A program made the position numbers and the translations under genes. From Leuctra nigra (taxonomy: Eukaryota > Arthropoda > Insecta > Plecoptera > Leuctridae), in the NCBI GenBank assembly GCA_934045905.1, contig OW203771.1, positions 24,994,069-25,058,068 of the forward strand: 64,000 nucleotides of DNA, read 5' to 3'. Shown here piece after piece: positions 17,301 through 24,654 of the stretch. How positions within the stretch are numbered: the stretch's first letter is position 1; each line of letters opens with the position of its first letter. The notes under the pieces are model-generated. The model saw nothing but the letters and a program-made list of their open reading frames with translations. It was not told where the DNA came from and did no database searches.

Positions 17301-20245
17301 CCGGCTGAGTCCAGGCTGTGTCCCTGCAGGATTTGTCGACCTGGATGCACCGTCCGACGACTCTCCGTACATTTTCTCTGATCCACAAACCAAGGTAAAT
17401 CAAAGAGGATTTTATTTCTTTAGCTTACAGAACTTAGTATGGTTCAGTAGTAGTTGGTAGTGGTACCAGGGAGTTCAATGTTCGTACACTATTGGATCAT
17501 CTGCATTCTTAAATTATACATCGATAATGGAGGTGAAATATTCTATCTAAATTCTTGAGATGAGATTCACACCATTTTTTTAAACTAGGAAAACGCTCGG
17601 TGTAACGCGTTGATGAGCGAGCACCGACACGCACGACATCGCCAATCATAGCACGATCCATTCAATCAAAGATTTATTTATTACCAATTTTCCTTGCAAC
17701 TTTTCATACACACTCTGGATCAATTAAATAACAGATTATTGTACTGATATTTTTCCATCAATCTCTTTGGACAGATATTCAAACACTTAAAACAGCAATA
17801 AGTCTGTAAATTCTTGACCGATTGGGCTGAAAATGTGTAAAATATGATGCTATCTAGTCAAAACGTTGTTTTCATAACTGTGAAACACAATCCATATCGT
17901 AAAATAAATTAATTTAGATAAGGTATACCTATACCTATGTATATGAAATACCTACATTACATTTTGACAACATTATGAATTGCAATATGATCCACTAAGA
18001 AAAGAATCTGTCTTACATTGATATTGAGAATAGCCATCTATAAACTTTGCTTTGCTACATAGAGCAACCCAGAATGCAGTGGAATTTCTGTTTTGAAATG
18101 TCATTTCTGACAGTTATTAAAACTGTCAATAAGTGCATCTATGTTCTTGACTGGTAGGACTGAAAATTTGTAAAATAAGAGACAATGTTGGTCTGAACGA
18201 CCATGCAAAATATGAGTTTGATTGATCAGATTAATCGAAGACCATTTGATAGATCAAATGGTGGTGTGGCTATAGGCCGTTTTAAATTACCTAAGTATAC
18301 AAATGTCAGTAAAATGTCTATTACTCTTGAAGCTCATTACAGATTTGTAAAAAATCACTTATAATGCTGGTACACATGACCTTGCAAAATTTGGTGATGA
18401 TCGGTCAAACTATTGCAGTTATATACACAGAGTTTCCTTCATCCCCATTGCCAAGCTAACTATATAACTACACATCAAGTTTCCGATGCAACCAATGGAG
18501 CGAACTTGCTGAAAATCATTTTGACCATAACGAGAATAGTAATTTAAGTTGTGTGAAAAAATTGGCCTGATCCATTACTTCGTTTGGCAGGAGACGCCAA
18601 ATGCACAAATAAACACACAAAAAAAAAACAGAGATTTGAGCCATAAGTTTCAAGTGGAGACGCTCGCTCCGCTCGCTTAATTAGTCCATTTCTTTACAAT
18701 ATTTTAACATAAGTGTTGTCAAAATTGGTATTTTGTACTTATATCATGGGACATGGTAGTGCAACCTTGAATTACCGTTTAAACTTAACTACGGATTTTG
18801 TTTCAGAAGTACAAGGACATCAACTGGGTCAACGGCAACCTGACTAAGTCGTACGATGACTCTGTGTTTGCTCAACGCTGGATGAGTGTAAGCTAAAAAT
18901 CATATTAATTTTTGTTTAGAATGTTCGCATATTTGAGAAGCCCATCAAACAAGAGAAGAGTGTACTTTTTGTACTTTTTCATGAGACTTGTGTACAAGTA
19001 TCGAGGTCAGAGATTCTCATAGATGCAGAGATACTTTTGTAACTTTTCATGTAGGTGATTAAATTTACTAAACAAAAGTAATTATCATTTAAATGTAGGT
19101 AATTCATGATTGAACAGGGCTTTTCCACTAGACGTTGTATTCTTTAACCATTATGAATGCCTTTCTAGAGATTCAAGTTGAATGCACAGAAAACATGCCT
19201 CCAATTGACATAGTGGATCTAAGTTGAATATTTAACTGCAAAATGTTGTTTACGTTTCCAGCGGGAAAACCGGCAACCGCATCCGAATCCCAACTTGCGG
19301 ATCTCGAGCATGACATCGGCTTCTAAGAGTCTGGCTTGTAAGAGTGGGCCCTCTTTAAGTCTGTCCCCTGCAAGTCTGGGAAAGAGAAAGTCCTCAGAGA
19401 GTGGCCCCCCTGCAAGTCTGGCCCTTAAAAGAAAGTTCCCTAGCAGTGGACTCCCTGCCAGTGTGGCCCCTAAGCAAAAGTTCTCTGGAAGTGGACCCCC
19501 TGCAACGCTGGCTCCTAATCTTAAGTCCAATGAAAGCCTTCCACCTAAGATTGAGGCCCCTGAAAATAAGCCCACTGAGTGCCTGACACCTGAAAGTGAT
19601 CCCTCTGAAAGCCTGGCACCTGGTGGGCCCCCTGAAAACCAGGTTGTTAAGAGCCTTACACCTAAGATTGAGGCCCATGAAAGGGAGCCCCCTGAAAGTG
19701 CGAGTGACCCTGAAAGCCTGGCACCTGAGAGTGAGCCCTCTCATGACTTAGCGCCAGAGACAGACCCTCTTGAGAGGCAAATGCATAACTGTGAGCCTTC
19801 TGCAAGCATCGTACCTGAGAGTGGGCACTCTGAGCTCGCGCCATCATTGAGTGGGCACTCTGAGCTCGCGTCATCATTGAGTGGGCACTCTGAGCTCGCG
19901 CTATCATTGAGTGGGCACTCTGAGTTCGCGTCATCATTGAGTGGGCACTCTGAGCTCGCGCTATCATTGAGTGGGCACTCTGAGTTCGCGCCATCATTGA
20001 GTGGGCACTCTGATCTCGCGCTATCAATGAGTGGGCCCCCTCAACACTTGGCCCCTGAGATTGCCGCCTATGAAAGCCAGGTAAATGTCGAGGAGAATCC
20101 TGCGAGCCTGTCACTTGCGAGTGACTCAGATGCGAGCCAGGCATCTGAGTGCTTGTCAATTGATCTTGAAAGTGAAACAGATTCACCGACATTGCCAAAG
20201 AAAAGGCGACGTACATTCCTACCAAACAATTGTAATCTCAGTTAA
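818..20245 (+). CDS. hnRNP U-like protein gene (SPRY plus P-loop kinase-like domain), 5' partial
   Basis: The nuclear RNA/chromatin-binding hnRNP U family (HNRNPU, HNRNPUL1/2) combines an N-terminal SAP domain, an acidic region, a SPRY domain and a polynucleotide-kinase-like P-loop domain. Here exons join as 818-2335, 2676-3139, 3926-4059, 4699-4985, 8879-8991, 9835-10089, 10446-10613, 11372-11488, 12571-12739, 14108-14269, 14721-14801, 16412-16489, 17168-17394, 18807-18887, 19262-20245. All introns are GT-AG, phases agree, and the frame stays open for 1611 codons to TAA. The SPRY segment (GFSYIWAGARTTFG, LRIGWSV, SSLQLG), Walker A GLPGSGKTTLA, and NYILDQ followed by QRRKMF, VVVPT and ANFTLPE match the family order. 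No SAP domain is in the window, so the gene starts upstream. The RGG-rich tail typical of vertebrate members is absent; a Ser/Pro/Glu-rich tail replaces it. The family call is firm; choosing between U and UL orthologues is not possible. Confidence 0.9.
2575..2580 (+). terminator. Possible internal poly(A) signal AATAAA
   Basis: AATAAA lies about 200 bp behind the in-frame read-through stop of the FG-like exon (2371-2373). It could allow a short transcript ending in that exon. A downstream GT-rich element is not obvious, so this is only a candidate. Confidence 0.3.
2676..3139 (+). CDS. hnRNP U-like acidic exon with 18-bp minisatellite
   Basis: The acceptor TTTGCAG ends at 2675 and the donor GTAATT starts at 3140. 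The exon enters in phase 1 and leaves in phase 0. It encodes an acidic, low-complexity stretch corresponding to the acidic region ahead of SPRY in the family. Residues from LEPAIQTE on include six tandem hexapeptides of the ELHSET type (2708-2815). The block SEAETADEAECRS and the flanking residues are nearly identical to the head of the preceding exon, showing exon duplication. The exon ends in a charged stretch (KKERERDDK, SEEEQEN) that the upstream copy lacks. Confidence 0.8.
2708..2815 (+). repeat. 18-bp coding minisatellite, 6 copies
   Basis: Six in-frame 18-bp units of type GAGCTACATTCCGAGACA encode ELNSAT, ELHSET, ELHSEL, ELHCEL, ELHCEK and EQHSDT. The paralogous upstream exon has no such expansion, so the repeat grew after the exon duplication. 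Confidence 0.9.
3152..3217 (+). repeat. Helitron-like 3' terminus, copy 1
   Basis: The stretch contains TGTGAGTGTATAGTACGACT, then the 18-bp hairpin GTGGAGCGACCGCTCCAC, and ends in CTAG. Related sequences are at 23476-23540, 34896-34950 and 53407-53446. A hairpin just before a CTAG end is reminiscent of Helitron-type 3' termini, but the spacing differs from canonical Helitrons. The copy sits 13 bp inside the intron, directly behind the donor at 3140. Confidence 0.5.
3389..3525. mobile_element. Hairpin MITE in hnRNP U-like intron
   Basis: A ~45-bp arm starting GGGCTATTCTAAATTTCCGT, with GTCGTCTCG, is inverted at the other end (CGAGACGAC ... AATTTAGAATAACCCCC). Total length is about 137 bp with no coding capacity. 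The rest of the intron 3218-3925 shows nothing else recognised. Confidence 0.75.
3926..4059 (+). CDS. hnRNP U-like short basic linker exon
   Basis: The acceptor TTTTAG ends at 3925 and the donor GTAACA starts at 4060; the exon is phase 0 in and phase 2 out. It encodes RTSVKGEIKSEERDKVPKES followed by a basic stretch with KRRHR and then SEYSDSTHNK. The pieces VPKE and SDST also occur, without an intervening intron, at 1099-1203 in the FG-containing exon. It links the acidic region to SPRY. Confidence 0.8.
4060..4698. other. Intron, possible degenerate inverted repeat
   Basis: Intron between the basic linker exon and SPRY. At about 4146-4262 there is an imperfect palindrome (ATTAGACCAAACAAAATA against ATTTTGTTCGGTCTGA), possibly an old MITE. 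Nothing else was recognised. Confidence 0.4.
4699..4985 (+). CDS. hnRNP U-like SPRY domain, first exon
   Basis: The acceptor ACTTTCAG ends at 4698 and the donor GTAGGA starts at 4986. The exon encodes the first half of SPRY: DHIDVSNLTLSWYDSDLNLN, then FSYIWAGARTTFGFREGKIA, and LRIGWSVVQSSLQLG. These align closely with the HNRNPU stretches containing FIWAGVRSTYG and LRVGWSVDSSSLQLG. SPRY in this family is a protein-interaction fold. The exon leaves in phase 1, and the missing Gly is completed by the exon at 8879. Confidence 0.93.
5507..8190 (-). mobile_element. 5'-truncated non-LTR retrotransposon (LINE)
   Basis: This insert is antisense in the SPRY intron. Its 3' end (5507-5530) carries TACAA-type pentanucleotide repeats, as seen at the ends of CR1/L2-like and related elements, not a plain poly(A). 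The body 5531-5853 is AT-rich 3' UTR. The 5' end breaks off inside the endonuclease domain near 8190. It probably belongs to the CR1/jockey group in the broad sense; the clade is not resolvable by eye. Confidence 0.85.
5854..8179 (-). CDS. LINE ORF2 fragment: endonuclease end plus reverse transcriptase
   Basis: The frame is open for 743 codons from the ATG at 8085 to TAA at 5854-5856. It continues upstream without a stop through STLIDNIF and GLSDH, the last conserved block of APE-type endonucleases with its catalytic SDH. So the ATG at 8085 is not the true start; the protein is truncated at its N-terminus. The reverse transcriptase shows the finger motif with KFSSGPDGVPGSVL, PIHKKGKK with NNYRPISLLSSFSK, FYDLSKAFDTIDH, GVPQGSVLAPTLF and the catalytic FADD at residues ~467-470. 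The C-terminus (NPFYSLQEFLDS) is typical of this group. With no stop or frameshift the copy looks young, though 5' truncation should make it immobile by itself. Confidence 0.9.
8249..8674. mobile_element. MITE with ~24-bp terminal inverted repeats
   Basis: AGTTTTTCTCTCTATACCTA near 8258 is inverted as AGGTATAGAGAGAAAAACTC near 8648. The interior of about 380 bp has no coding sequence. It lies between the LINE and the second SPRY exon. Confidence 0.6.
8879..8991 (+). CDS. hnRNP U-like SPRY domain, second exon
   Basis: The acceptor TGGTAG ends at 8878 and the donor GTAAGT starts at 8992. It encodes GEAPLSYAYDSTGTRSVDSE, then FTRYGQRFSVGDVVTAYL, equivalent to the human SYGYDGRG and FGQTFGENDVIGC segments of SPRY. 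It is separated from the previous SPRY exon by a 3.9-kb intron carrying an antisense LINE and a hairpin element. Confidence 0.93.
9212..9515. mobile_element. hAT-like non-autonomous element
   Basis: The ends read CAGTGGTTAATTTGGGGG and CAAATTAACCCCTCACTG, imperfect inverted repeats with the CAGTGG start common in hAT elements. The flanks share GTGAC. No transposase is visible inside; the interior is GC-richer than its surroundings. Confidence 0.6.
9835..10089 (+). CDS. hnRNP U-like SPRY domain, third exon and linker
   Basis: The acceptor TTTTTCCAG ends at 9834 and the donor GTAAGT starts at 10090, phase 0 at both ends (85 codons). It encodes PIVISYEVNGEAKGEAFKVA, then LGDRALFPHVLTKNVVFGCN and FGSRDIPWY, matching the end of SPRY in HNRNPU (ADRALLPHVLCKN, NFGQKEEP). 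The last part is the linker that precedes the P-loop domain. Confidence 0.93.
10446..10613 (+). CDS. hnRNP U-like P-loop (Walker A) exon
   Basis: The exon encodes VILLCGLPGSGKTTLANKLA, then FPEKKYNVLGKSALLDRMK, the Walker A loop of the polynucleotide-kinase-like domain; human HNRNPU has VILMVGLPGSGKT and PEKRYNVLG here. Donor GTATGT starts at 10614. Two acceptors lie in the same frame: CAAG ending at 10445, behind a T-rich tract, and CAAG ending at 10490. Use of the second removes 15 codons (including DKHECLIRLVK). The first has the better pyrimidine tract and was chosen. Confidence 0.9.
10614..11371. other. Intron with fragment of a dispersed repeat
   Basis: About 10865-11000 resembles part of the dispersed repeat seen at 11632-12193 (a phrase of type TCAAATTTTGCATGGTCA followed by a run ending in a T-rich stretch). 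Otherwise AT-rich intron without recognised features. Confidence 0.5.
10787..10803 (+). repeat. Poly(G) run
   Basis: A G homopolymer of about 17 bases lies in the intron after the Walker A exon. Similar G or C runs occur at 22731-22749, 38848-38864, 41005-41021, 46755-46770 and 60212-60227. Confidence 0.9.
11372..11488 (+). CDS. hnRNP U-like P-loop domain, second exon
   Basis: The acceptor TTGTCAG ends at 11371 and the donor GTATGT starts at 11489; 39 codons, phase 0 at both ends. It encodes VYGLTCKGTASVLNDKATKC, then LRKMMSISTFRRRNYILDQ. The closing hydrophobic-Asp motif (ILDQ) is at the position of the family's Walker-B-like strand (human NFILDQ). Confidence 0.92.
11632..12193 (+). repeat. 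Dispersed repeat family A, copy 1
   Basis: It begins near CACGGACCTCTTTTTTTTTC and ends near GCTCGCTCATCAACGCGG with GAGCGTTTT. Shared inner phrases are ATGGTCTTCGATAAA and CATATTTTGCATGGTCATTA. Other copies are at 17588-18680 (-), 23964-24566 (+) and 56530-56950 (-). No coding capacity and no clear target duplications were seen, so its class is unknown. Confidence 0.7.
12571..12739 (+). CDS. hnRNP U-like P-loop domain, third exon
   Basis: The acceptor ATTTGTAG ends at 12570 and the donor GTATGT starts at 12740; phase 0 in, phase 1 out. It encodes TIVSAEAQRRKMFQYRRFLR, then RAIVVVPTDKEFKRRC, equivalent to human QRRKLLLFKTF and VVVVVPNEEDWKKR. The human CNVY motif directly after ILDQ is replaced by TIVS. 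Confidence 0.92.
12937..13234. repeat. 298-bp direct duplication, left copy
   Basis: This segment is repeated, identical by eye, at 13522-13819 (offset 585). It contains the MITE at 12970-13115. Between the two copies, about 13427-13500 is an inverted copy of 13125-13192, so the whole block folds back as well as repeating directly. Confidence 0.9.
12970..13115. mobile_element. Hairpin MITE, left copy
   Basis: The ends GTTTACAGTTCGGCGTTC and GAACGCCGAACTGTAAAC are perfect 18-bp inverted repeats. The interior contains further palindromic GCGCT/AGCGC motifs. Total length 146 bp. A second identical copy lies at 13555-13700 because the surrounding segment is duplicated. Confidence 0.85.
13522..13819. 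repeat. 298-bp direct duplication, right copy
   Basis: Identical by eye to 12937-13234 and carrying the second MITE copy at 13555-13700. The absence of visible divergence suggests a recent duplication or gene conversion, or an assembly artefact. Confidence 0.9.
14108..14269 (+). CDS. hnRNP U-like P-loop domain, final exon
   Basis: The acceptor GTTTCAG ends at 14107 and the donor GTAAGC starts at 14270, phase 1 at both ends. It encodes ANFTLPETGDVFHEVKFSEL, then RRETAQKVMTSYNNEG, closely following human ANFSLPE, DEVTYGELEKEEAQ and VTKYKEEA. This is where family similarity stops; human members continue into an RGG-rich tail, this gene does not. Confidence 0.92.
14721..14801 (+). CDS. Duplicated mini-exon, copy 1
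   Basis: The acceptor TTACTTTCAG ends at 14720 and the donor GTAAAT starts at 14802. The 81-bp exon is phase 1 at both ends and encodes DLRNTIENRKKKFRRNESSP, then QIISLVAG. It is paralogous to the next mini-exon: both have an IEN core, a basic run, SP, and end in LVAG. Being symmetric it may be skipped without frame change. Confidence 0.8.
15151..15437. mobile_element. Nested hAT-type element, 8-bp target duplication
   Basis: The octamer TCATAAGA occurs directly before (15143-15150) and directly after (15438-15445) this 287-bp element. Its ends are CAGGGGTTGGCAACCTGCGG and AAGGTTACCGAACCCTG. This is a clean case of hAT-like insertion into an older element. Confidence 0.9.
15625..16373. mobile_element. 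hAT-type element, right part of composite
   Basis: The terminal inverted repeats CAGTGGTACTCAACCT and AGGTTGAGTACCACTA (first base differing) continue into GGCCCGC on both sides. Only the right flank carries ACCTAGGT; the octamer on its own left is TCACTAGT, so it does not have a target duplication of its own. Confidence 0.75.
16412..16489 (+). CDS. Duplicated mini-exon, copy 2
   Basis: The acceptor GTTTTTTCAG ends at 16411 and the donor GTAATT starts at 16490; 78 bp, phase 1 at both ends. It encodes DMEIQIENEHRRQRDEVSPE, then IFPLVAG, a diverged copy of the preceding mini-exon. The intron between the copies holds the nested hAT-type insertions at 14993-16373. Confidence 0.8.
16490..17167. 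other. Intron without recognised features
   Basis: AT-rich intron between the second mini-exon and the Pro-rich exon. A 60-codon open frame at 16774 has no supporting signals. Confidence 0.6.
17168..17394 (+). CDS. hnRNP U-like C-terminal exon, no recognised domain
   Basis: The acceptor CTTTGTAG ends at 17167 and the donor GTAAAT starts at 17395; phase 1 in, phase 0 out. It encodes DHHGNSVGEPCPIYPRVLNP, a Pro/Ser-rich stretch with PCPFDQVYNHDMYRLSPG and a Ser/Asp-rich end. No domain is recognised. The open frame and matching phases support it as a real exon. Confidence 0.8.
17588..18680 (-). repeat. Dispersed repeat family A, copy 2
   Basis: Reverse-strand copy bounded by GGAAAACGCTCGGTGTAACG at the left and GACGCTCGCTCCGCTCGC at the right. 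It is longer than copies 1 and 3, with several repetitions of the GTCTGAACGACCATGCAAAA-type phrase, suggesting internal duplication. Confidence 0.65.
18807..18887 (+). CDS. hnRNP U-like short C-terminal exon
   Basis: The acceptor TTGTTTCAG ends at 18806 and the donor GTAAGC starts at 18888; 81 bp, phase 0 at both ends. It encodes KYKDINWVNGNLTKSYDDSV, then FAQRWMS. No domain is recognised. Support comes from splice signals and frame agreement with both neighbours. Confidence 0.72.
19262..20245 (+). CDS. hnRNP U-like terminal exon, Ser/Pro/Glu-rich repeats
   Basis: The acceptor ACGTTTCCAG ends at 19261. The exon runs 328 codons to TAA at 20243-20245. The first half consists of degenerate units of about 12-13 residues (type SGPPASLAPK) that turn acidic (ESDPSESLAP). 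Then follow seven 10-residue units of type SGHSELAPSL (19821-20030). The tail ends with an acidic block and a basic PKKRRR motif that could act as a nuclear localisation signal. This replaces the RGG region of vertebrate hnRNP U and is probably disordered. Confidence 0.85.
   Translation, partial: RENRQPHPNPNLRISSMTSASKSLACKSGPSLSLSPASLGKRKSSESGPPASLALKRKFPSSGLPASVAPKQKFSGSGPPATLAPNLKSNESLPPKIEAPENKPTECLTPESDPSESLAPGGPPENQVVKSLTPKIEAHEREPPESASDPESLAPESEPSHDLAPETDPLERQMHNCEPSASIVPESGHSELAPSLSGHSELASSLSGHSELALSLSGHSEFASSLSGHSELALSLSGHSEFAPSLSGHSDLALSMSGPPQHLAPEIAAYESQVNVEENPASLSLASDSDASQASECLSIDLESETDSPTLPKKRRRTFLPNNCNLS
19821..20030 (+). repeat. 30-bp coding minisatellite, 7 copies
   Basis: Seven exact-length units start at 19821, 19851, 19881, 19911, 19941, 19971 and 20001. 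Each starts GTGGGCACTCTGA and encodes SGHSELA followed by PSL, SSL or LSL. Changes are mostly single bases, two of them alternating L/F. The frame is preserved. Confidence 0.95.
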
Positions 20246-21900
20246 CTACATGTATTATGTAACATTTATTTGTGTTACGGACGTCAATCAGACCGCTTAA
20301 GTTTTAGTAAAGAGTTAGGAGCTTAGTCTCAGGAATAAAGCAAGATGGCCTTAGAAATACTAGATAGAATCCGGCACATAATTTTTAATTTTTAGCATGC
20401 TATGATCTATAAAAAATCACGTAGAGAGCAATCTTTTATTGTCAAGTATTTTGTCATAAAATTCGGTAAATTTTTCAATCCCTTTTTTTAGCACTTAAAA
20501 GTTTTTTTTGTTATTTGAATTTTGTTTTTTGTTTTTAGAATTTGTTGGATTTGTTTATCAAAAGCATGTTATGATTATGAAGTTTCATTCTTGATATTTT
20601 TTTATTTTCTGTATCCAAATGTCTGGTTGCAATATGTCATATGAAATAGCTCCAAATTTTCACATTTGAACAGCCTAGAAAGTAGTATAATTTAATAATT
20701 TACAAACTCTAGGTTTTACGTGCAACTTTGCTATATGTATTTTTTTAAACAGTTTTAACATCAGTCCTCGTAAACTTGGAAAATGACCACCATAAATCAA
20801 GATTCTAAGACCGAATACCTATAATACCTAAAGTGACTGAAATTTGTATGACTTGTTCAATATCGGCATAGAGGAAAGAAATGTCGAGCGTTTCCTATCG
20901 AGATATGCCAAAACATAAATGACAATCATTTCCTATCTATGAAAATTTAAAATTGCCAGGTCTCAAAACAAATTATAATATCTCTTGACACTCAAAGATT
21001 GGGTAAGAAGTTCGGTTAGACAATTGAACAGCGGGTGCTTCAAATCAAAACTAGCATTCAGTACGTCCTTCTTCTGTTTATTCATTACCTAGTAGGTACT
21101 ATATTATAGTATTTTATAATATTTATTATGTTACGATAAATGTTATATAATCACAATGAAATCAATGCCATGGATAACTTCGATGGAAATGCTTTTAATT
21201 TATCTATTCTATTTATTGCCATAGCATTTGATTAATTTTGGCATCAAAGATCGATCAATTCCAACCTGGTTATTGAACAGCAAGGTAATACAGAAAATTA
21301 ATCATTTTGTTTAAGGATAATTATTGCATATCGTAAATGTTTAAAATTTCATTTTGTTCAATCCCTGGTACTTAAAAAACTGTATTGATCAGTTGCTGAT
21401 AATTCTATTTGATTTTACGTAATGTTAGTATAGTCAATATACATTGATCCCAAATAATATTTATAGTGTAGTATTTTCACTTGCTTATGACAACTAGACC
21501 TGTCATGTTTGTTAATGCCAATGAAGTGTAAATCATATATCATTTTATTTTGTGACAATCTTGAGTCATAATACCTATTCATATCATTCTACATTATATG
21601 GAATAATTGCCATGATACAATTGTTTCTATGTGTGTTTGTTCAAGCTTACAAAGGAAAAAGTGTATGCATCTTCCAATATGTCAAAGAAATTACTTGTGA
21701 AAAGCTTGTTAAATTGTATTCAAATTAAGTTTTATAATTATTATAATATTATTGTGCAGATGGTTGTTAAAATGTACTACGAATTATGTTTTACACAATA
21801 TTACTTCAAATTATGTTTTTTTTATAATTAGAATATAATGCAAGTGCACGTAATTTTCTACTTTCATATACAAATTTTAATAAAAACTTTTCTGATTAAT
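20246..21900 (+). other. Probable 3' UTR of the hnRNP U-like gene
   Basis: AT-rich sequence after the stop codon. Candidate poly(A) signals AATAAA are at 20334-20339 and 21879-21884. Which one is used cannot be told. No other gene is seen. Confidence 0.5.
20334..20339 (+). terminator. Candidate poly(A) signal AATAAA
   Basis: First AATAAA after the stop codon, 89 bp downstream. It would give a short 3' UTR; AATAAA at 21879-21884 would give a long one. Confidence 0.45.
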
Positions 21901-22231
21901 TCCATTTTTTATGACCTTCCTACATAATATTACCTTTCCATTTTTTTAAATTGTTAATTAAATATACTTATTCTACCATTTTCTTTCCACGACGCCATTG
22001 ACTCGGAATTTCTTAGAATAACACAACAAATTATTATAGAATTAAATTATTTCCAAGTTTTACGATTGACGTCGGGAGCCAGAGCGTTTGCTGCTCCATG
22101 TTTTACTGTAATTCAAGAAGTTCGCCTGCACTTGAAGTGAAACATTAGGGATAATAATTCCTAAATATCGCCAGAACTTTTGAACCATTTAAATTATGAG
22201 AAATGTGAAAAGTAATTAAAAAAAGTAATTT

Positions 22232-22375
22232 TTGAGTCGACTTTATCAATATAGACACTAACTTTTTTACACACAATAATTTGTGCCCAAATTCGACTGA
22301 AAGCTAAAATTTTCTATCGAGTTTGGGCACTATTGTGTTTAAAAGTTCGTGTCTTATCAAGTCGATTCTGACATT
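22232..22375. mobile_element. Imperfect hairpin element
   Basis: GAGTCGACTTTATCAATATA with ACACTAACTTTT and AATTTGTGCCCAAA is mirrored by TTTGGGCACTATTGTG and GTGTCTTATCAAGTCGATTC. Arms of about 60 bp, several mismatches; an aged MITE. Confidence 0.65.
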
Positions 22376-22730
22376 TTAGATGTGTTAATTCTTTTTCATA
22401 TTTTCTCATCATTTGAATGGTACAAAAATTATGACGATAGGTATTTAGAAAATATTATCCCTAATATTTACCTTCAAGATCAGCCGATTCTTAAGAACTA
22501 ACGTTGAATATCTAAACATTTGTCATCTGTTGCTACGAATGTATTTTAAAAGTCATGACTTTATCAATAATTATCGAATCTCCCGATTTGTTACAGTGGC
22601 AATAAGATAAATGGCGTATCAAGGCTGGGTTGACAGAAAGTATTATATTGCATTATCTTTTCTTACATTTAACACGGTGGTTTTGGTATTAAGGGCGTGT
22701 ATTGAATCCAGCCCTAGGATGAAATATCGG

Positions 22731-22749
22731 GGGGGGGGGGGGGGGGGGG
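22731..22749 (+). repeat. Poly(G) run
   Basis: About 19 consecutive G. No gene is seen in the surrounding stretch 22376-23228. Confidence 0.9.
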
Positions 22750-23228
22750 ATTATTAATAGTTTGAAAAGTAGCAGTTGAAAACACTAAAACAGGCGGTGT
22801 TCGAGTCCGCGGATATATTTGGTTCAAGGTCATACGTTGCGGTGGAATTTTGAATTGTAGTGTTGCTATTTTTGGAAATTATAAAATACAAATGTCAAAA
22901 AAGGTTTAAGAATACAGGTAATTAGTTAAATATAGGGAGTTTAGTATAATTTATCGGTACTCTTTAAACTTTTCATTTTTATTGAGAGTCGGGCGTCCAA
23001 CTTATTCTTCAGGCTCGAATCTCTGTTTTTTGTCAGATCTTTATTCATTACAAGTCAAAAGACATCCGGCCAATCATTTTACAAAAGATTTATAACAGTT
23101 AAAGAATAAATAACTTTCTTAGCCGAAACGAAATGAGAAACAGTGATAAAATAGCTGAAATTTCCATCGAAGAATTTGACACATAGTTAAAATGTGCGTA
23201 AAATGTCAATACATTTGGAAAATAATGA

Positions 23229-23345
23229 CAGGAGCCTCATTATACAACTGTTACTCCATTGCTTGTTGCCTAGCAATTTCTTCCATAAGATTAACATTGA
23301 AATAATTGCTAGGCGACCAGCAATGGAGTTGTAGAATGAGGCCCC
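23229..23345. mobile_element. Hairpin MITE
   Basis: The arms GCCTCATTATACAACTGTTA with CCATTGCTTGTTGCCTAGCA and TGCTAGGCGACCAGCAATGG with GTTGTAGAATGAGGC are about 45 bp each. Total about 117 bp; non-coding. Confidence 0.75.
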
Positions 23346-23475
23346 AGATATGCTTAAAAATGTACAAAAACATCTAATACCAATACCATGTCAAATTTTA
23401 AGTTGATTGGTAAAACGTTTCTAGTTTAAATATTCAAACAATCACATGATCCTATTCAAAAACTATACACGACAT

Positions 23476-23540
23476 CTAGTGGAGCGGTCTCTCCACCCAG
23501 CCAAGTTGTACTGTACACTCACACTCACTCAACATACCGT
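23476..23540 (-). repeat. Helitron-like 3' terminus, copy 2
   Basis: Reverse-strand relative of 3152-3217 with hairpin GTGGAGAGACCGCTCCAC and CTAG end. It retains the TTACGGTATGTTGAGTGA lead-in also seen in copy 1, so the family extends further from the hairpin. Confidence 0.55.
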
Positions 23541-23963
23541 AAATGCCTAATAAACTGAGGAGCAGACCAAACACTTGTACTGTAAGTAACAACATGGTTA
23601 TAATGACACTATCGTATAGTATAGCTGTGCAAAATCTTAGATCATTTGGTTGGACGGTTTGACCTGGGTACTGCTGGTAAAACACATACAAAATAAACAT
23701 GGAGAAACAGCTATATAGTGTACCGTGGTGACGCTTGCTTTAATAGTACCTATGACAACAAAATATGTATAGATTTTTAAAGAAATATGCATAACGTGCC
23801 TCATGAAAAAAAAGTAACTTGAATGGGTTATATAAATTGGGTGCTGGGTACCTATTCTATATCTCCTTTCGATCTCGTCGCGATCGAACACTTTTCGGCG
23901 TAAGCTATCTTAATGACAGTGAAATGAATTCGGTCGCGATGAGATCAAAGAATATTTATAATA

Positions 23964-24566
23964 GATCGAGCGAAGCGAGCGACTCCTTTTGGCACGGACC
24001 TCTGTTTTGTTTTTTTCTGATACTGAGGCTTTACAACACAAGCTACAACGTAAGCTACAAGTTTTCTTCGATCGACGTGAAATTTTGCACACAAGTTCAG
24101 ACAATTCTCTGGGCGTTGCAGATTCAATTTTTTTTGAAATCCGTTTATTGGTTAAAATTTAAATAAATATCTTCTGATAGGCTGATTTTCTCCTGAAAAT
24201 GGTCTTCGATAAAATATCTAATCCAACTCATATTTTGCTTGGTCATTAAGACCAACATTGTCTCTTATTTTACAGATTTTTCAGCCGAATCAGTCAAGAA
24301 TGTATAGGCATGCATTTATTGACATTTTAATATATGTAGAAGAAATGAAGTATCGAAATTAATTTTTTCCCTGCAACTGAATCTGATTTGCTTTATGTCG
24401 AATGCTTAGATGCTATTTTCAAGTTTCAAAGAAAAGCATATACATTTATGTTGATTTAGTGGATCATATTTCAATTCAATATGGATGTATATGTTTTCGG
24501 TGCGTTTGGTACCGAATTTACTTGTACCCGTGCTCGCTCATCAACGCGTTACACTGAGCGTTTTCC
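23964..24566 (+). repeat. Dispersed repeat family A, copy 3
   Basis: It starts CGAGCGAAGCGAGCGACTCC, then TTTTGGCACGGACCTCTG, and ends GCTCGCTCATCAACGCGTTA, then CACTGAGCGTTTTCC. It matches copy 1 along its length, including CATTAAGACCAACATTGTCT. Confidence 0.7.
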
Positions 24567-24654
24567 TCGTAGTTATCCTGATATGCTCACAGATGTCGGA
24601 CCGATAAACTATACACTCTCTTCGCTTGTTGAAGTATCATGGTGATTGATGACT

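Noticed and set aside
19219..20225. Other-frame and reverse-strand frames over the terminal exon (up to 187 codons)
   Set aside because: The minisatellite is open in several frames; only the + frame continues from the spliced upstream exons and ends with the protein.
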